Shown: positions 1-7,470 of the stretch, piece after piece
Position numbering within the stretch: position 1 is the first letter of the stretch
Layout of the letters: every line of letters starts with the position of its first letter
Origin: Hylemonella sp. UBA6679
GTDB taxonomy: Bacteria > Pseudomonadota > Gammaproteobacteria > Burkholderiales > Burkholderiaceae_C
Assembly (NCBI GenBank): GCA_002454975.1
Contig: DKJZ01000086.1
Location: 1 to 23,088 of the forward strand
Direction: 5' to 3'
Length of the DNA stretch: 23,088 nucleotides
Translations under genes and position numbers: made by a program
Notes under the pieces: model-generated
Told to the model about the DNA's origin: nothing
What the model saw: the letters and a program-made list of their open reading frames with translations, nothing else
Database searches by the model: none

Positions 1-74
1 GCGGGTGTCGTTCAATGGTAGGACTCTTGCTTCCCAAGCAAATAACGTGGGTTCGATTCCCATCACCCGCTCCA
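1..74 (+). tRNA. tRNA-Gly (anticodon CCC)
   Basis: The cloverleaf folds by eye. The acceptor arms GCGGGTG and CACCCGC pair fully, and the D arm is GTTC/GGAC around AATGGTA. The anticodon stem CTTGC/GCAAA (outermost pair mismatched) holds the loop TTCCCAA, so the anticodon is CCC, reading GGG. The T arm is GTGGG-TTCGATT-CCCAT. The discriminator T and an encoded CCA end at 74. The gene begins at the first base of the window, so its promoter and any upstream tRNA neighbours are not visible. Confidence 0.96.
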
Positions 75-130
75 GCTCTTGGTTTGCCCACCGCAAACTT
101 GCCAGCCCCACGGGGCTTCGGCGCTGACTA

Positions 131-156
131 AAGCCCCTTCATGGGGCTTTTTTTCT
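131..156 (+). terminator. Rho-independent terminator after tRNA-Gly
   Basis: AAGCCCC (131-137) and GGGGCTT (143-149) form a 7-bp stem with a 5-nt loop, followed by a run of T. This is a canonical intrinsic terminator ending the tRNA transcript. A second short self-complementary stretch, AGCCCC/GGGGCT, lies just upstream at 104-117 and could compete with it. Confidence 0.85.
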
Positions 157-185
157 TTATGGCTGGGATGATGGCAGGCTAGACT

Positions 186-213
186 TTGATCGGTTTTCAT
201 CAAGCCATAGCTT
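186..213 (+). promoter_or_regulatory. Candidate sigma-70 promoter for the LtaS-like gene
   Basis: TTGATC (186-191) and TAGCTT (208-213) are spaced 16 bp apart, 19 bp before the ATG at 233. The match to consensus is moderate and was judged by eye. It is the best candidate between the tRNA terminator and the next gene. Confidence 0.25.
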
Positions 214-232
214 TCATTCGCACCTGAGCCCC

Positions 233-1900
233 ATGTCTGCCCCTTTCACGCCCCCTTTCCCATGGCGTCGCTTGCTGCGGGTGGTTTTGGCTTTGTTGGT
301 GCTCAACAGCGCGCTGAGCTTTAGCACGTGGTGGCCCACGCCAGGCATCGTGCCCGAAGCACGCTTGGCCCCGGAGTTTGTTGGTCTGTGGCTCTTGTTG
401 TTGGTGCTGGTTTGGCGCCGCGCCTACCTGGGCAGACGCGGCATCACCCTGTTGACCTTGGGTTACTTGGTGCTGGTGCTGGGGCGTTACGCCGACGTCA
501 CCACCCCGAGCCTGTTTGGCCGAGAAATCAACCTGTATTGGGACGGCTTGCAAATCCCCCGGTTTTTGTGGGTGTCCTCGCAAGAGCGGCCCTGGTGGCA
601 AACCGCTGCGGTGGTGGGAGGCACCGGCCTGCTGCTGTGGCTGATGTTCACCGTGCTGCGCTTAGCCATGGCGGTGGCAGCGCGGGTGGCGGCGCCCTAT
701 GCCTTGGGTCACCGCTGGGCCTTGGGGTTGAGTGCTGCCTTGGGTGTGTTGGCCGCTGCCAACCTCGCAGGCGTGCAGGCCACCTGGCCGTATTTGTCCA
801 AACCGGTGATTCCCACCTACGTCAAGCAGATGCAGGTCATCACCAACGCATTGTCTGAACAACGTCAGGCCACCTTGCTGCCGGCCAGCACCGCGGTGTC
901 GGTGGCCATGCAAAACCCGCTCGAGGCCTTGGCTGGGCTCAAGGGTCGCGATGTGTACCTCATGCCCATGGAGTCGGTGGGCGCCATCACCTACGACAAC
1001 CCTGTTGCCCATGCCGCACTGAGCCCCGTGCGCGAGCAATTTGCGCGCGACGTGGCCGCCAACGGGCAGCAGGTGGTGTCGGCATTTTTCAAATCGCCCA
1101 CGTTTGGCGGCGGCACCGACCTGGCCCAACTCGGTTTGCTCACCGGCATCAACCTGAGCAACCCCATGGCCCACGACGTGCTGCTCACCACCTCGCGGCC
1201 CACGCTCATGAGCTTGTTCAAAGCCGCTGGTTTTGCCACTTTCGGCGTGTACCCCGGGGTGTTTTGGGAGTGGCCTGAGCGCGCGTTTTACAACTACGAC
1301 GTGTTCATTGACGGGCCACGCCTGGGTTACCCTGGGCCAGAGCTGGGCTACTGGAAAATTCCCGACCAGTTTTCTGTGGCGCGCTTTGAGCAAATGCACC
1401 CGCGCCTCAAAGGTGCGCAGCCACGGTTTGTGTTTTTCCCCACCATCACCTGCCACCTGCCTTTCAGCCCGGTGCCCCCGTTTCAGCCCGATTGGCGCCG
1501 GGTGCTGACCGCGCAGCCCTTTGACGAACATGACACCCAGCAGGCCCTCAACGAGCAGCCCGACTGGCTCAACATGTTCCCCGACTATGTGCGCATGGTG
1601 GCCTACACCTACCGGGTGCTGGGCAGCCACCTGCGTGAGCCACAAGCCCGTGAAGCCATTTACCTGTTTGTCGGCGACCACCAGCCCGCAGCCAACGTCA
1701 CCGGTGCAGGCGCACCTTGGGACGTGCCCGTGCACATTGTTTCGCGCGACCCAGCCCTGCTGGCCCGCTTCAAGGCCCAAGGCTTTCAAGACGGCATGGC
1801 ACCTGCGCGCCAGCCCTTGGCTGAGCTGCATGAGCTCACCGGCATGATGCTCAAGGCCTTTGCCCAGCCCGGCACGCCACTCAACGGGCCACGCACTTGA
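233..1900 (+). CDS. LtaS/OpgB-like membrane sulfatase-family transferase
   Basis: This 555-residue protein has about five N-terminal membrane helices (near residues 14-32, 48-62, 70-84, 121-147 and 161-182). A periplasmic alkaline-phosphatase-superfamily domain follows from about 235. The metal and catalytic positions of LtaS-type enzymes are visible: Glu247 in MPMESVG, the probable nucleophile Thr295 in GGGTDLAQ, His408 in ITCHLPF, and Asp482-His483 in VGDHQ. Such enzymes move phosphoglycerol or phosphoethanolamine from phospholipid onto an envelope acceptor. A Gram-negative example is OpgB, which decorates periplasmic glucans. The glucan synthase genes immediately downstream make a glucan acceptor plausible; that is inference. 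The stop overlaps the next gene by 4 nt. The ATG lacks a strong ribosome binding site. Family assignment is firm, substrate unknown. Confidence 0.9.
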   Translation: MSAPFTPPFPWRRLLRVVLALLVLNSALSFSTWWPTPGIVPEARLAPEFVGLWLLLLVLVWRRAYLGRRGITLLTLGYLVLVLGRYADVTTPSLFGREINLYWDGLQIPRFLWVSSQERPWWQTAAVVGGTGLLLWLMFTVLRLAMAVAARVAAPYALGHRWALGLSAALGVLAAANLAGVQATWPYLSKPVIPTYVKQMQVITNALSEQRQATLLPASTAVSVAMQNPLEALAGLKGRDVYLMPMESVGAITYDNPVAHAALSPVREQFARDVAANGQQVVSAFFKSPTFGGGTDLAQLGLLTGINLSNPMAHDVLLTTSRPTLMSLFKAAGFATFGVYPGVFWEWPERAFYNYDVFIDGPRLGYPGPELGYWKIPDQFSVARFEQMHPRLKGAQPRFVFFPTITCHLPFSPVPPFQPDWRRVLTAQPFDEHDTQQALNEQPDWLNMFPDYVRMVAYTYRVLGSHLREPQAREAIYLFVGDHQPAANVTGAGAPWDVPVHIVSRDPALLARFKAQGFQDGMAPARQPLAELHELTGMMLKAFAQPGTPLNGPRT

Positions 1901-2343
1901 GCCGCCCCGCGCAGGCTTGGCACAGCCCAGGCCCATTGAGTGCCCCGCAGTTGTGGGGCGTGGTGCTGAGCTTAGGCAGCGGGGTGTTGTTGGCTTATGG
2001 ACTGCGCCACGGCCTGGTTGAGCCCGCTGCCCTCACCCACCGCTGCGAAGCCTTGGAGGCCAGTTGGGTCTGTGAGGTGCGACGCTGGACCGTGGCCGCC
2101 TTTGTGCACCAGCGCCTGGCCTGGGTTGCCCTGGGCCTGGCGGTGTTGGCGCTTGTGGCGCGCCTGGCTCATCCATCGCGCAGCAGCCTTGACCAAACCG
2201 ATGTGCGCAGCACGCGCGCCCCATGGCTTGTGCGGATGGGCCAACTGGCTCGCCACGGGGCCTTGCTGCTTGGTGGCGCAGGCCTGGTGCTTTACGCCGC
2301 AGACGTGGCCGCACTGGCCGTGCTCATGGCTGTGCTTTTGTGA
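1897..2343 (+). CDS. Small membrane protein, unknown function
   Basis: This 148-residue protein is read from a TTG that shares four bases (TTGA) with the stop of the upstream transferase gene, which points to translational coupling. Hydrophobic segments lie near residues 19-36, 72-90 and 120-148. Between the first two is a polar stretch with Cys50 and Cys59. I recognise no family. Position suggests an accessory of the LtaS-like enzyme or of the glucan pathway. Its last 20 bases overlap the end of the convergent GH17 gene. Base composition matches its neighbours. It is believed real because it fills the space exactly and has a membrane-protein composition. Start choice is the weakest point. 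Confidence 0.65.
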   Translation: MSRPAQAWHSPGPLSAPQLWGVVLSLGSGVLLAYGLRHGLVEPAALTHRCEALEASWVCEVRRWTVAAFVHQRLAWVALGLAVLALVARLAHPSRSSLDQTDVRSTRAPWLVRMGQLARHGALLLGGAGLVLYAADVAALAVLMAVLL

Positions 2344-3997
2344 GGTGCCCGCCTTGATCACGCGTTTGGCGCCACACCCCCACAGCCAGCCCCGCCCAGC
2401 ACGCGGCAAGCACTTGGGCCTGGGTGTTGTGCAAGCCCTCTTGCCACACGAGCCAGGGCAGCATTGCGCCGAGCAATCCCGCCATGAGCCGCATCGAGCG
2501 CCGAACCCAGGCATTGGCCTGGAGGCCACCCCGCATCGGCCAGGCCCACAGCACCCACACAGGCACCACAAACAGCTCAAACGGCAAGGGACGGTAGCGC
2601 CCGTCCATCACCAACCTCAGGGCTTGCAAGCAGGCCACGAACAACAAGGCCCACACGGCCGCTGGCACAACCTTGGCGCGCCAGACCGGGTGCTGCGCCC
2701 CCTGAGGCAACAAGGCCAGCACCGCCCAAGCGCTGACCCCCATGAACACGCCGCCCTGCCCCCACTCCCAGGGGTAACGCGCCCACACCACCAGGCTTTG
2801 CCACTGCCACACCGACCAGGCCCCAAGGTTGGCCACAGCCAACACCAAACCCACAACCAGCACCCAGGTTTGAGGCTTGAAATGGCCGCCAGCCATTATC
2901 CACATTGGATAAGCAGCTATCAAAATAAGAGCGGCCAGGGCGCCCACAACCCAGCCTGCCCACAGCGCATCGCCCTTGGGGTTGGGCAGCACGGGGCCTT
3001 GCAAGCCCCAGCGAGGCTGGCCATGGGCGTCAAGCAGGCCCCAATAGCCGCCCATGGCGCCTTCAAGCGCGCGCTTCCATGGTTGGTCAAAACCTTCAAT
3101 CAGGTTGAACGACCACGCCTGCTCGGGCCAGGCCGGTCCGCTCATGAGACCACGCACAAACTGGGCTTGCTCCACCACACCGGGCAGTGCGGGCCCGCGC
3201 TGACGGCCCTGGGCGGGCCAGCCGGTTTCAGCGATGAAAACTGGCTTCTTGAAGGCGCGGCGCAGGTCTGCGGCGATGGTGTGCACATGGGCCAGGGCTT
3301 GGTCCAACCCCACAGGCTCGTCTTCCCAAAAGGGCAGCACGTGCGCGGCCACCACGTCCACATGGGCTTGCAGCACGTCGGCGTGGCGCAGCCAAAACTC
3401 CCACACATCGGCATAGGCCACGGGCACGGCCGAGTTGGCCTTGGCCTGCTGCAGCAAGGCTGCCAAGGCCTGGGGCGAGAGCTCGCGGCGCAGCAAAACC
3501 TCGTTGCCCACCACGAGCAAATCCACCACATCCACGAACTCACGGCTCAAGCGCAGGGCCAGGGCCAACTGGGCCTGGTTGGCTGCGGCGTCGCGCCCGA
3601 TCCAGGCCCCCAGCACCACGCGCATGCCCAGCTTGCGCGCCACAGCAGGCAACTGGTCCAGGCCATGGTCCAAGCCATACGTGCGCACGCACGAGGTGTA
3701 GGGCTGCAACAAGCGCAGGTCTTGCTCGATCATGGCCGCGCTCACCTTGAGCCGCGCATCGAAAGGGGTGTGCCCCTCACGCCTGAAAGGCGCGTAAGAC
3801 ACGCAGGGCACGCGCTGGTTTTGCGCGGCGTTCACCACCTCAACAGGCGTGCTTTGCTGCCAGATGCGCGCCAAGGTGAAGGCGCTGAGCAAGAGCATCA
3901 GCACCAAGGCCAACCCAGCATGCGCAGGCTTGAGGCCGAGTGCCGCATGTGTGGATGCTGGTGTGCGTTGGGGGGCTTGCGAAGGTTCGGGCGGCAT
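2324..3997 (-). CDS. NdvC-like GH17 membrane protein (beta-glucan transglycosylase)
   Basis: Starting at the ATG at 3997 the protein has 557 residues (about 62 kDa), close to the size known for rhizobial NdvC. A membrane anchor near residues 26-45 is followed by a GH17 domain. Its general acid Glu166 lies in VVGNEVLL and its nucleophile Glu257 in AETGWP. About seven membrane helices follow from 346 to the C-terminus. Proteobacterial GH17 domains of this kind act as beta-1,3-glucanosyltransferases rather than simple hydrolases, and NdvC is linked to beta-1,6 branching of cyclic glucans. The frame stays open upstream to 4150, but that part is antisense to the divergent gene and low-complexity, so 3997 is preferred. 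Only 14 bases separate it from the divergent NdvB-like start. An unusual AT-rich patch sits at 2884-2936. Confidence 0.88.
   Translation of the reverse strand: MPPEPSQAPQRTPASTHAALGLKPAHAGLALVLMLLLSAFTLARIWQQSTPVEVVNAAQNQRVPCVSYAPFRREGHTPFDARLKVSAAMIEQDLRLLQPYTSCVRTYGLDHGLDQLPAVARKLGMRVVLGAWIGRDAAANQAQLALALRLSREFVDVVDLLVVGNEVLLRRELSPQALAALLQQAKANSAVPVAYADVWEFWLRHADVLQAHVDVVAAHVLPFWEDEPVGLDQALAHVHTIAADLRRAFKKPVFIAETGWPAQGRQRGPALPGVVEQAQFVRGLMSGPAWPEQAWSFNLIEGFDQPWKRALEGAMGGYWGLLDAHGQPRWGLQGPVLPNPKGDALWAGWVVGALAALILIAAYPMWIMAGGHFKPQTWVLVVGLVLAVANLGAWSVWQWQSLVVWARYPWEWGQGGVFMGVSAWAVLALLPQGAQHPVWRAKVVPAAVWALLFVACLQALRLVMDGRYRPLPFELFVVPVWVLWAWPMRGGLQANAWVRRSMRLMAGLLGAMLPWLVWQEGLHNTQAQVLAACWAGLAVGVWRQTRDQGGHLTKAQP
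2884..2936. repeat. AT-rich inverted-repeat element inside the GH17 gene
   Basis: GGCCGC (2884-2889) and GCGGCC (2931-2936) are perfect inverted repeats flanking an AT-rich stretch within a GC-rich gene. Inside lies a second inverted repeat, TTATCC-ACATT-GGATAA (2896-2912). The minus-strand reading TTTTGATAGCTGCTTATCC resembles AT-rich dispersed repeats I remember from Comamonadaceae genomes. It is in frame and encodes part of a membrane helix. That it is a dispersed repeat is inference from memory. Confidence 0.4.
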
Positions 3998-4011
3998 GAG
4001 AAGGGCTGGCC

Positions 4012-6729
4012 ATGAAGCGTGATGCCATGGTTGGCCTGAGTATGCCCAAAATTGGTGGCGCTCAAACCTCACAAATTGGCCAAATTGGGCAAGTGGGTCA
4101 AACCAAGCTAGCTGCCCAGCCCAGCGCCCTGCGCCGCTTGTGCGTGGCACTGAGCATTGCTGCGCTGGTCTTGCTGCTCAATGCGCTGGTCTGGCGCGCG
4201 GTTAACCCGCCGATCCCTGCGCCGGATGTGTCGTCGCAGCTCGCAGGCCTGACCTACAACGCCTTTGGCCGCTGGGGCAGCCCGCTCACCCGGGCGTTTC
4301 CAACAGACGCGCAGGTGCGTGCCGACCTGGCCCACATCGCCCCGCTCACCCGCCGTCTGCGCACCTACAGCGCCAGCGAGCTGCCCAAGCTGCCCGCCTT
4401 CATGCAAGACGCTGGCATGCGTCTGAGCGCCGGGGTGTGGCTCGATGCACGCAAAGACTGGAACGAGCAGGAGATGCGCGCCGTCATCCAAGCCGCTGCG
4501 CAACACCCCAACATCGAGCGCGTGATTGCCGGCAACGAAACCTTGCTGCACCACAAGCTGTTTCAAAGCGAGCTGGTGGGCTACCTCGACCGCCTACGGG
4601 CCGAGCTCAAAGTGCCCGTGTCCACCGCTGAGCCTTGGCACATCTGGCTCATCCGCCCGGAACTGGCCGAGCACGTTGACTTCATCACCGTGCACCTGCT
4701 GCCTTTTTGGGAAGGCGTTGATGTGCAAGGCGCGGTGGCCGAGGCGCTGCGCCGCTACCGAGAGGTGCAAGCGCGGTTTCCGCACAAGCCCGTGGTGATT
4801 GGCGAAATTGGCTGGCCCAGCGGGGGCGACGCCGTGGGCAAGGCACAAGCCGCGCCCGATCTGCAAGCGCAGTTCATCCGCAGGTTTTTGGACGAGACAC
4901 GCGACATGGGGCTGGATTACTACCTCATCGAGGCCATCGACCAGCCCTGGAAAATCAGCACCGAAGGCGCTGTGGGCGCGCATTGGGGCGTGCTCGATGC
5001 GCAGCGCCAAGCCAAGTTCGCATTTACAGGGCCACTGCAAGCCGACCCCTACTGGCCGCAAAAAGCGCTGATTGCCACTGTCTTGGGCGCCATGGCACTG
5101 CTGCCTTTTTTGCTGAGTTTTGCGCACATGCGCCTCATCGCGCAGCTGTGGTTTGCTGTCACGGTGCAAGCGGTGGTTTCGTTTGGGGTGATGCTGTTTA
5201 CCCTGCCGCTGGTGCACTACCTGCGTGGGCTGGACGCGGCGGTCATGGCCCTGTTGGTGCCAGCGCTCTTGCTCATGGGCGCCATTTTGTTGGCGCAGGC
5301 CTTTGAGTTTGCCGAAATGTTTTGGCCCGGTAGCTTGCGCCGGGTTCTGCCAGCCCGCGCCTGGCCACAAGACGAGCCGCGCCCGCTGGTGAGCCTGCAC
5401 CTGGCCTGTTGCAACGAGCCGCCCGAGATGGTGATTGCCACGCTGCGCAGCCTGTTGGCCCTGAATTGGCCACGCCTGCAAATAGTGGTGGTGGACAACA
5501 ACACACGCGACCCAGACCTGTGGCAGCCGGTGCAGGCGTTTGTGCAAACTTGGCAAGCCAGCGCTGCCCAGCACATCGACCTGCAGTTTTTTCACCTGCC
5601 CCATTGGCCAGGCTTCAAGGCCGGGGCTTTGAACTTCGCCCTGACAAAAACCGACCCACAGGCCCTGTGGGTGGGCGTGGTGGACGCCGACTACGTGGTC
5701 GAGCCCGCCTGGCTGGAGCGCTGCAGCGGCTACTTTGCCCAGGCTGATGTGGCCGTGGTGCAGGCCCCGCAGGCCCACCGCGACTGGCAGCAGCGCCCGC
5801 TGGCACGCATGATGAACTGGGAATTTGATGGCTTTTTTCGCATCGGCATGCACCACCGGCATGAACGCAACGCGCTGGTGCAACACGGCACCATGAGCCT
5901 GATGCGCACCCGTGCCCTGCGCGAGGTTGGCAACTGGAACACCGACTGTGTGTGCGAAGACACCGAGCTGGGTTTGCGCCTGCTCGAAGCTGGCCACCGC
6001 GTGGTGTATGTCGATGAGGTCATGGGGCGCGGGCTGGTGCCGCAAGATTTCAATGCCTACCAACGCCAACGCCAACGCTGGGCACAAGGGGCGATGCAAA
6101 TTTGCAAGCGCCATCTGCGCGCGCTCTTGGGGCCCTCTTCGCTCAGCCTGGGGCAGCGCTACCATTTTCTGGCAGGTTGGCTGCCTTGGTTGGGTGACAC
6201 CCTGCACCTGTTTTTCAGTTTTGCCGCCGTGCTGTGGACGGCTGGGGTGGTGCTGGCGCCGCAACATGTGAGCTTGCCCACCGCCTGGCTGGTGCTGCCG
6301 CTGCTGGTGTTTTTTGCGGCACGGCTGGTGTGGATTCCGCTGCTGTACGCACGGCGCGTGCCTTGCAGCCTGGCCGACAACCTGGGCGCGGCTTTGGCTG
6401 GCATTGCCTTGTCGCACAGCATTGCGCGCGGGGTGTTGGTGGGCTTGCTGGGCAAGCGGCCGGTGTTTGAGGTCACGGCCAAAGCCAGCCAAACCGACAA
6501 GCCGCCATCAGGTGGCCACGCCTTCTTGAAAGGCACCTTGGAACAAACCCTGCTGCTGCTGGCCCTCTTGACAAGCCTGCTGGCTTTGGCCGCCAGCCCC
6601 GTGGCCATGGGCTGGTCTTTGTGTGGCTGGATGCTAGTACTGACCTTGCAAGCCTTGCCCTACGTGGCCGCGCTGGTGTGCGCGGGCCTCTCCGAATTCA
6701 AAGTGCCACAGGGCCAGCCTGCGCCCTGA
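4012..6729 (+). CDS. NdvB-like GH17-GT2 fusion, beta-1,3-glucan synthase
   Basis: This 905-residue fusion starts at an ATG with a good ribosome binding site (GAGAAGGG at 3998-4005, six bases upstream). The order is a short glutamine/glycine-rich N-terminus, a membrane helix near 44-62, a GH17 domain with acid Glu176 (AGNETL) and nucleophile Glu265 (GEIGWP), and helices near 352-440. A processive GT2 domain follows, with VVDNN near 493, DAD (558-560), the base motif CED (648-650) and QRQRW (686-690). C-terminal helices run from about 715. This matches the Pseudomonas NdvB architecture, in which GT2 polymerises UDP-glucose into beta-1,3-glucan and the periplasmic GH17 domain rearranges or cyclises it. 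The divergent NdvC-like gene supports a shared pathway. The exact linkage and cyclisation are not visible from sequence. Confidence 0.93.
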   Translation: MKRDAMVGLSMPKIGGAQTSQIGQIGQVGQTKLAAQPSALRRLCVALSIAALVLLLNALVWRAVNPPIPAPDVSSQLAGLTYNAFGRWGSPLTRAFPTDAQVRADLAHIAPLTRRLRTYSASELPKLPAFMQDAGMRLSAGVWLDARKDWNEQEMRAVIQAAAQHPNIERVIAGNETLLHHKLFQSELVGYLDRLRAELKVPVSTAEPWHIWLIRPELAEHVDFITVHLLPFWEGVDVQGAVAEALRRYREVQARFPHKPVVIGEIGWPSGGDAVGKAQAAPDLQAQFIRRFLDETRDMGLDYYLIEAIDQPWKISTEGAVGAHWGVLDAQRQAKFAFTGPLQADPYWPQKALIATVLGAMALLPFLLSFAHMRLIAQLWFAVTVQAVVSFGVMLFTLPLVHYLRGLDAAVMALLVPALLLMGAILLAQAFEFAEMFWPGSLRRVLPARAWPQDEPRPLVSLHLACCNEPPEMVIATLRSLLALNWPRLQIVVVDNNTRDPDLWQPVQAFVQTWQASAAQHIDLQFFHLPHWPGFKAGALNFALTKTDPQALWVGVVDADYVVEPAWLERCSGYFAQADVAVVQAPQAHRDWQQRPLARMMNWEFDGFFRIGMHHRHERNALVQHGTMSLMRTRALREVGNWNTDCVCEDTELGLRLLEAGHRVVYVDEVMGRGLVPQDFNAYQRQRQRWAQGAMQICKRHLRALLGPSSLSLGQRYHFLAGWLPWLGDTLHLFFSFAAVLWTAGVVLAPQHVSLPTAWLVLPLLVFFAARLVWIPLLYARRVPCSLADNLGAALAGIALSHSIARGVLVGLLGKRPVFEVTAKASQTDKPPSGGHAFLKGTLEQTLLLLALLTSLLALAASPVAMGWSLCGWMLVLTLQALPYVAALVCAGLSEFKVPQGQPAP

Positions 6730-6797
6730 GCGTGGGCTTAGCGCTGGCTCTGCTTTAGCTCAGCGCTGGCCAGCGTTGGTTCAGCTTTAACGCCGCC
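6730..6797. repeat. Convergent intergenic region with repeated AGCGCTGGC
   Basis: This is the 68-bp gap between the ends of the glucan synthase and CoA-transferase B genes. AGCGCTGGC occurs twice (6740-6748 and 6762-6770), and the second copy extends into a 12-bp palindrome CGCTGGCCAGCG (6764-6775). CGCTGGC (6742-6748) could pair with GCCAGCG (6769-6775) across a 20-nt loop. There is no T run, so terminator activity is uncertain. Confidence 0.35.
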
Positions 6798-7436
6798 TTA
6801 GATCAGCGTCACGCCCGTCTTGCTCTGCAAGAACTCGTGGGTCACGCCAGGGGCCAGCTCCACCACCTTGAGGCCCGCCTCGGTCACGTCCATCACAGCC
6901 AGGTCGGTGATGATGCGGTCCACCACGCCCGAGCCAGTGAGCGGCAAGGTGCATTCAGCGATGATTTTGAGGTCTTCGGTGCCGTCTTTTTTGCGCGCCA
7001 CATGCTCCATGAGCACGATCACGCGCTTGACACCTGCGACCAAATCCATGGCGCCGCCCATGCCCTTGACCATCTTGCCCGGAATCATCCAGTTGGCCAG
7101 ATCGCCTTTTTCGCTGACCTGCATGGCACCCAAAATCGACAGGTTGATCTTGCCGCCACGGATCATGGCAAACGACTGGTCGCTGCCAAAAATCGACGAG
7201 CCCTTGATGGTGGTGACGGTTTGTTTGCCCGCGTTGATCAGGTCGGCATCCACCTCGTCTTCGGTGGGAAAGGCGCCAATGCCCATCATGCCGTTTTCAG
7301 ATTGCAGCCACACCTCGATGTCGGCCGGCACATGGTTGGCCACCAACGTGGGCATGCCGATGCCCAGGTTCACATAAAAACCGTCTTCCAGTTCGCGGGC
7401 AGCACGCGCTGCCATTTGGTCTTGACTCCAGGCCAT
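6798..7436 (-). CDS. scoB: 3-oxoacid CoA-transferase subunit B
   Basis: This 212-residue beta subunit has the GIGMPT segment near residue 25 and the catalytic glutamate Glu47 in SENGMMG, which forms the glutamyl-CoA thioester. The two-subunit enzyme moves CoA between succinyl-CoA (or acetyl-CoA) and a 3-oxoacid such as acetoacetate, in the cytoplasm. It serves ketone-body, PHB or short-chain acid use. The start has a clear AGGAG ribosome binding site about seven bases upstream. It follows subunit A by 34 nt and both subunits are full length. An acetate or 3-oxoadipate CoA-transferase of the same fold cannot be excluded by eye, but the sequence looks most like the ScoA/ScoB group. Confidence 0.92.
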   Translation of the reverse strand: MAWSQDQMAARAARELEDGFYVNLGIGMPTLVANHVPADIEVWLQSENGMMGIGAFPTEDEVDADLINAGKQTVTTIKGSSIFGSDQSFAMIRGGKINLSILGAMQVSEKGDLANWMIPGKMVKGMGGAMDLVAGVKRVIVLMEHVARKKDGTEDLKIIAECTLPLTGSGVVDRIITDLAVMDVTEAGLKVVELAPGVTHEFLQSKTGVTLI

Positions 7437-7470
7437 GTCTAACTCCTATGTGTTGCTTTAACGGCGGGCT

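Noticed and set aside
233..1900. True lipoteichoic acid synthase
   Set aside because: The surrounding genes are proteobacterial and such cells lack lipoteichoic acid; an OpgB-like or other envelope transferase is more reasonable.
662..1936. 424-codon open frame on the minus strand
   Set aside because: It mirrors the LtaS-like gene, which has clear catalytic motifs, and its own composition is Gly/His-rich without any domain.
1997..4015. 672-codon open frame on the plus strand
   Set aside because: It is antisense to the GH17 NdvC-like gene, rich in His/Gln/Pro/Ala, and has no recognisable domain; a shadow of high GC content.
3998..4150. Upstream extension of the NdvC-like gene by 51 codons
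   Set aside because: The extension is antisense to the NdvB-like N-terminus and low-complexity, while the ATG at 3997 gives the expected anchor and family size.
4594..6492. 632-codon open frame on the minus strand
   Set aside because: Antisense to the GH17-GT2 gene; composition is His/Gln/Pro-rich and no motif was found.
6740..6775. Terminator or REP element between convergent genes
   Set aside because: The stem is short with a 20-nt loop and no T run; kept only as a repeat.
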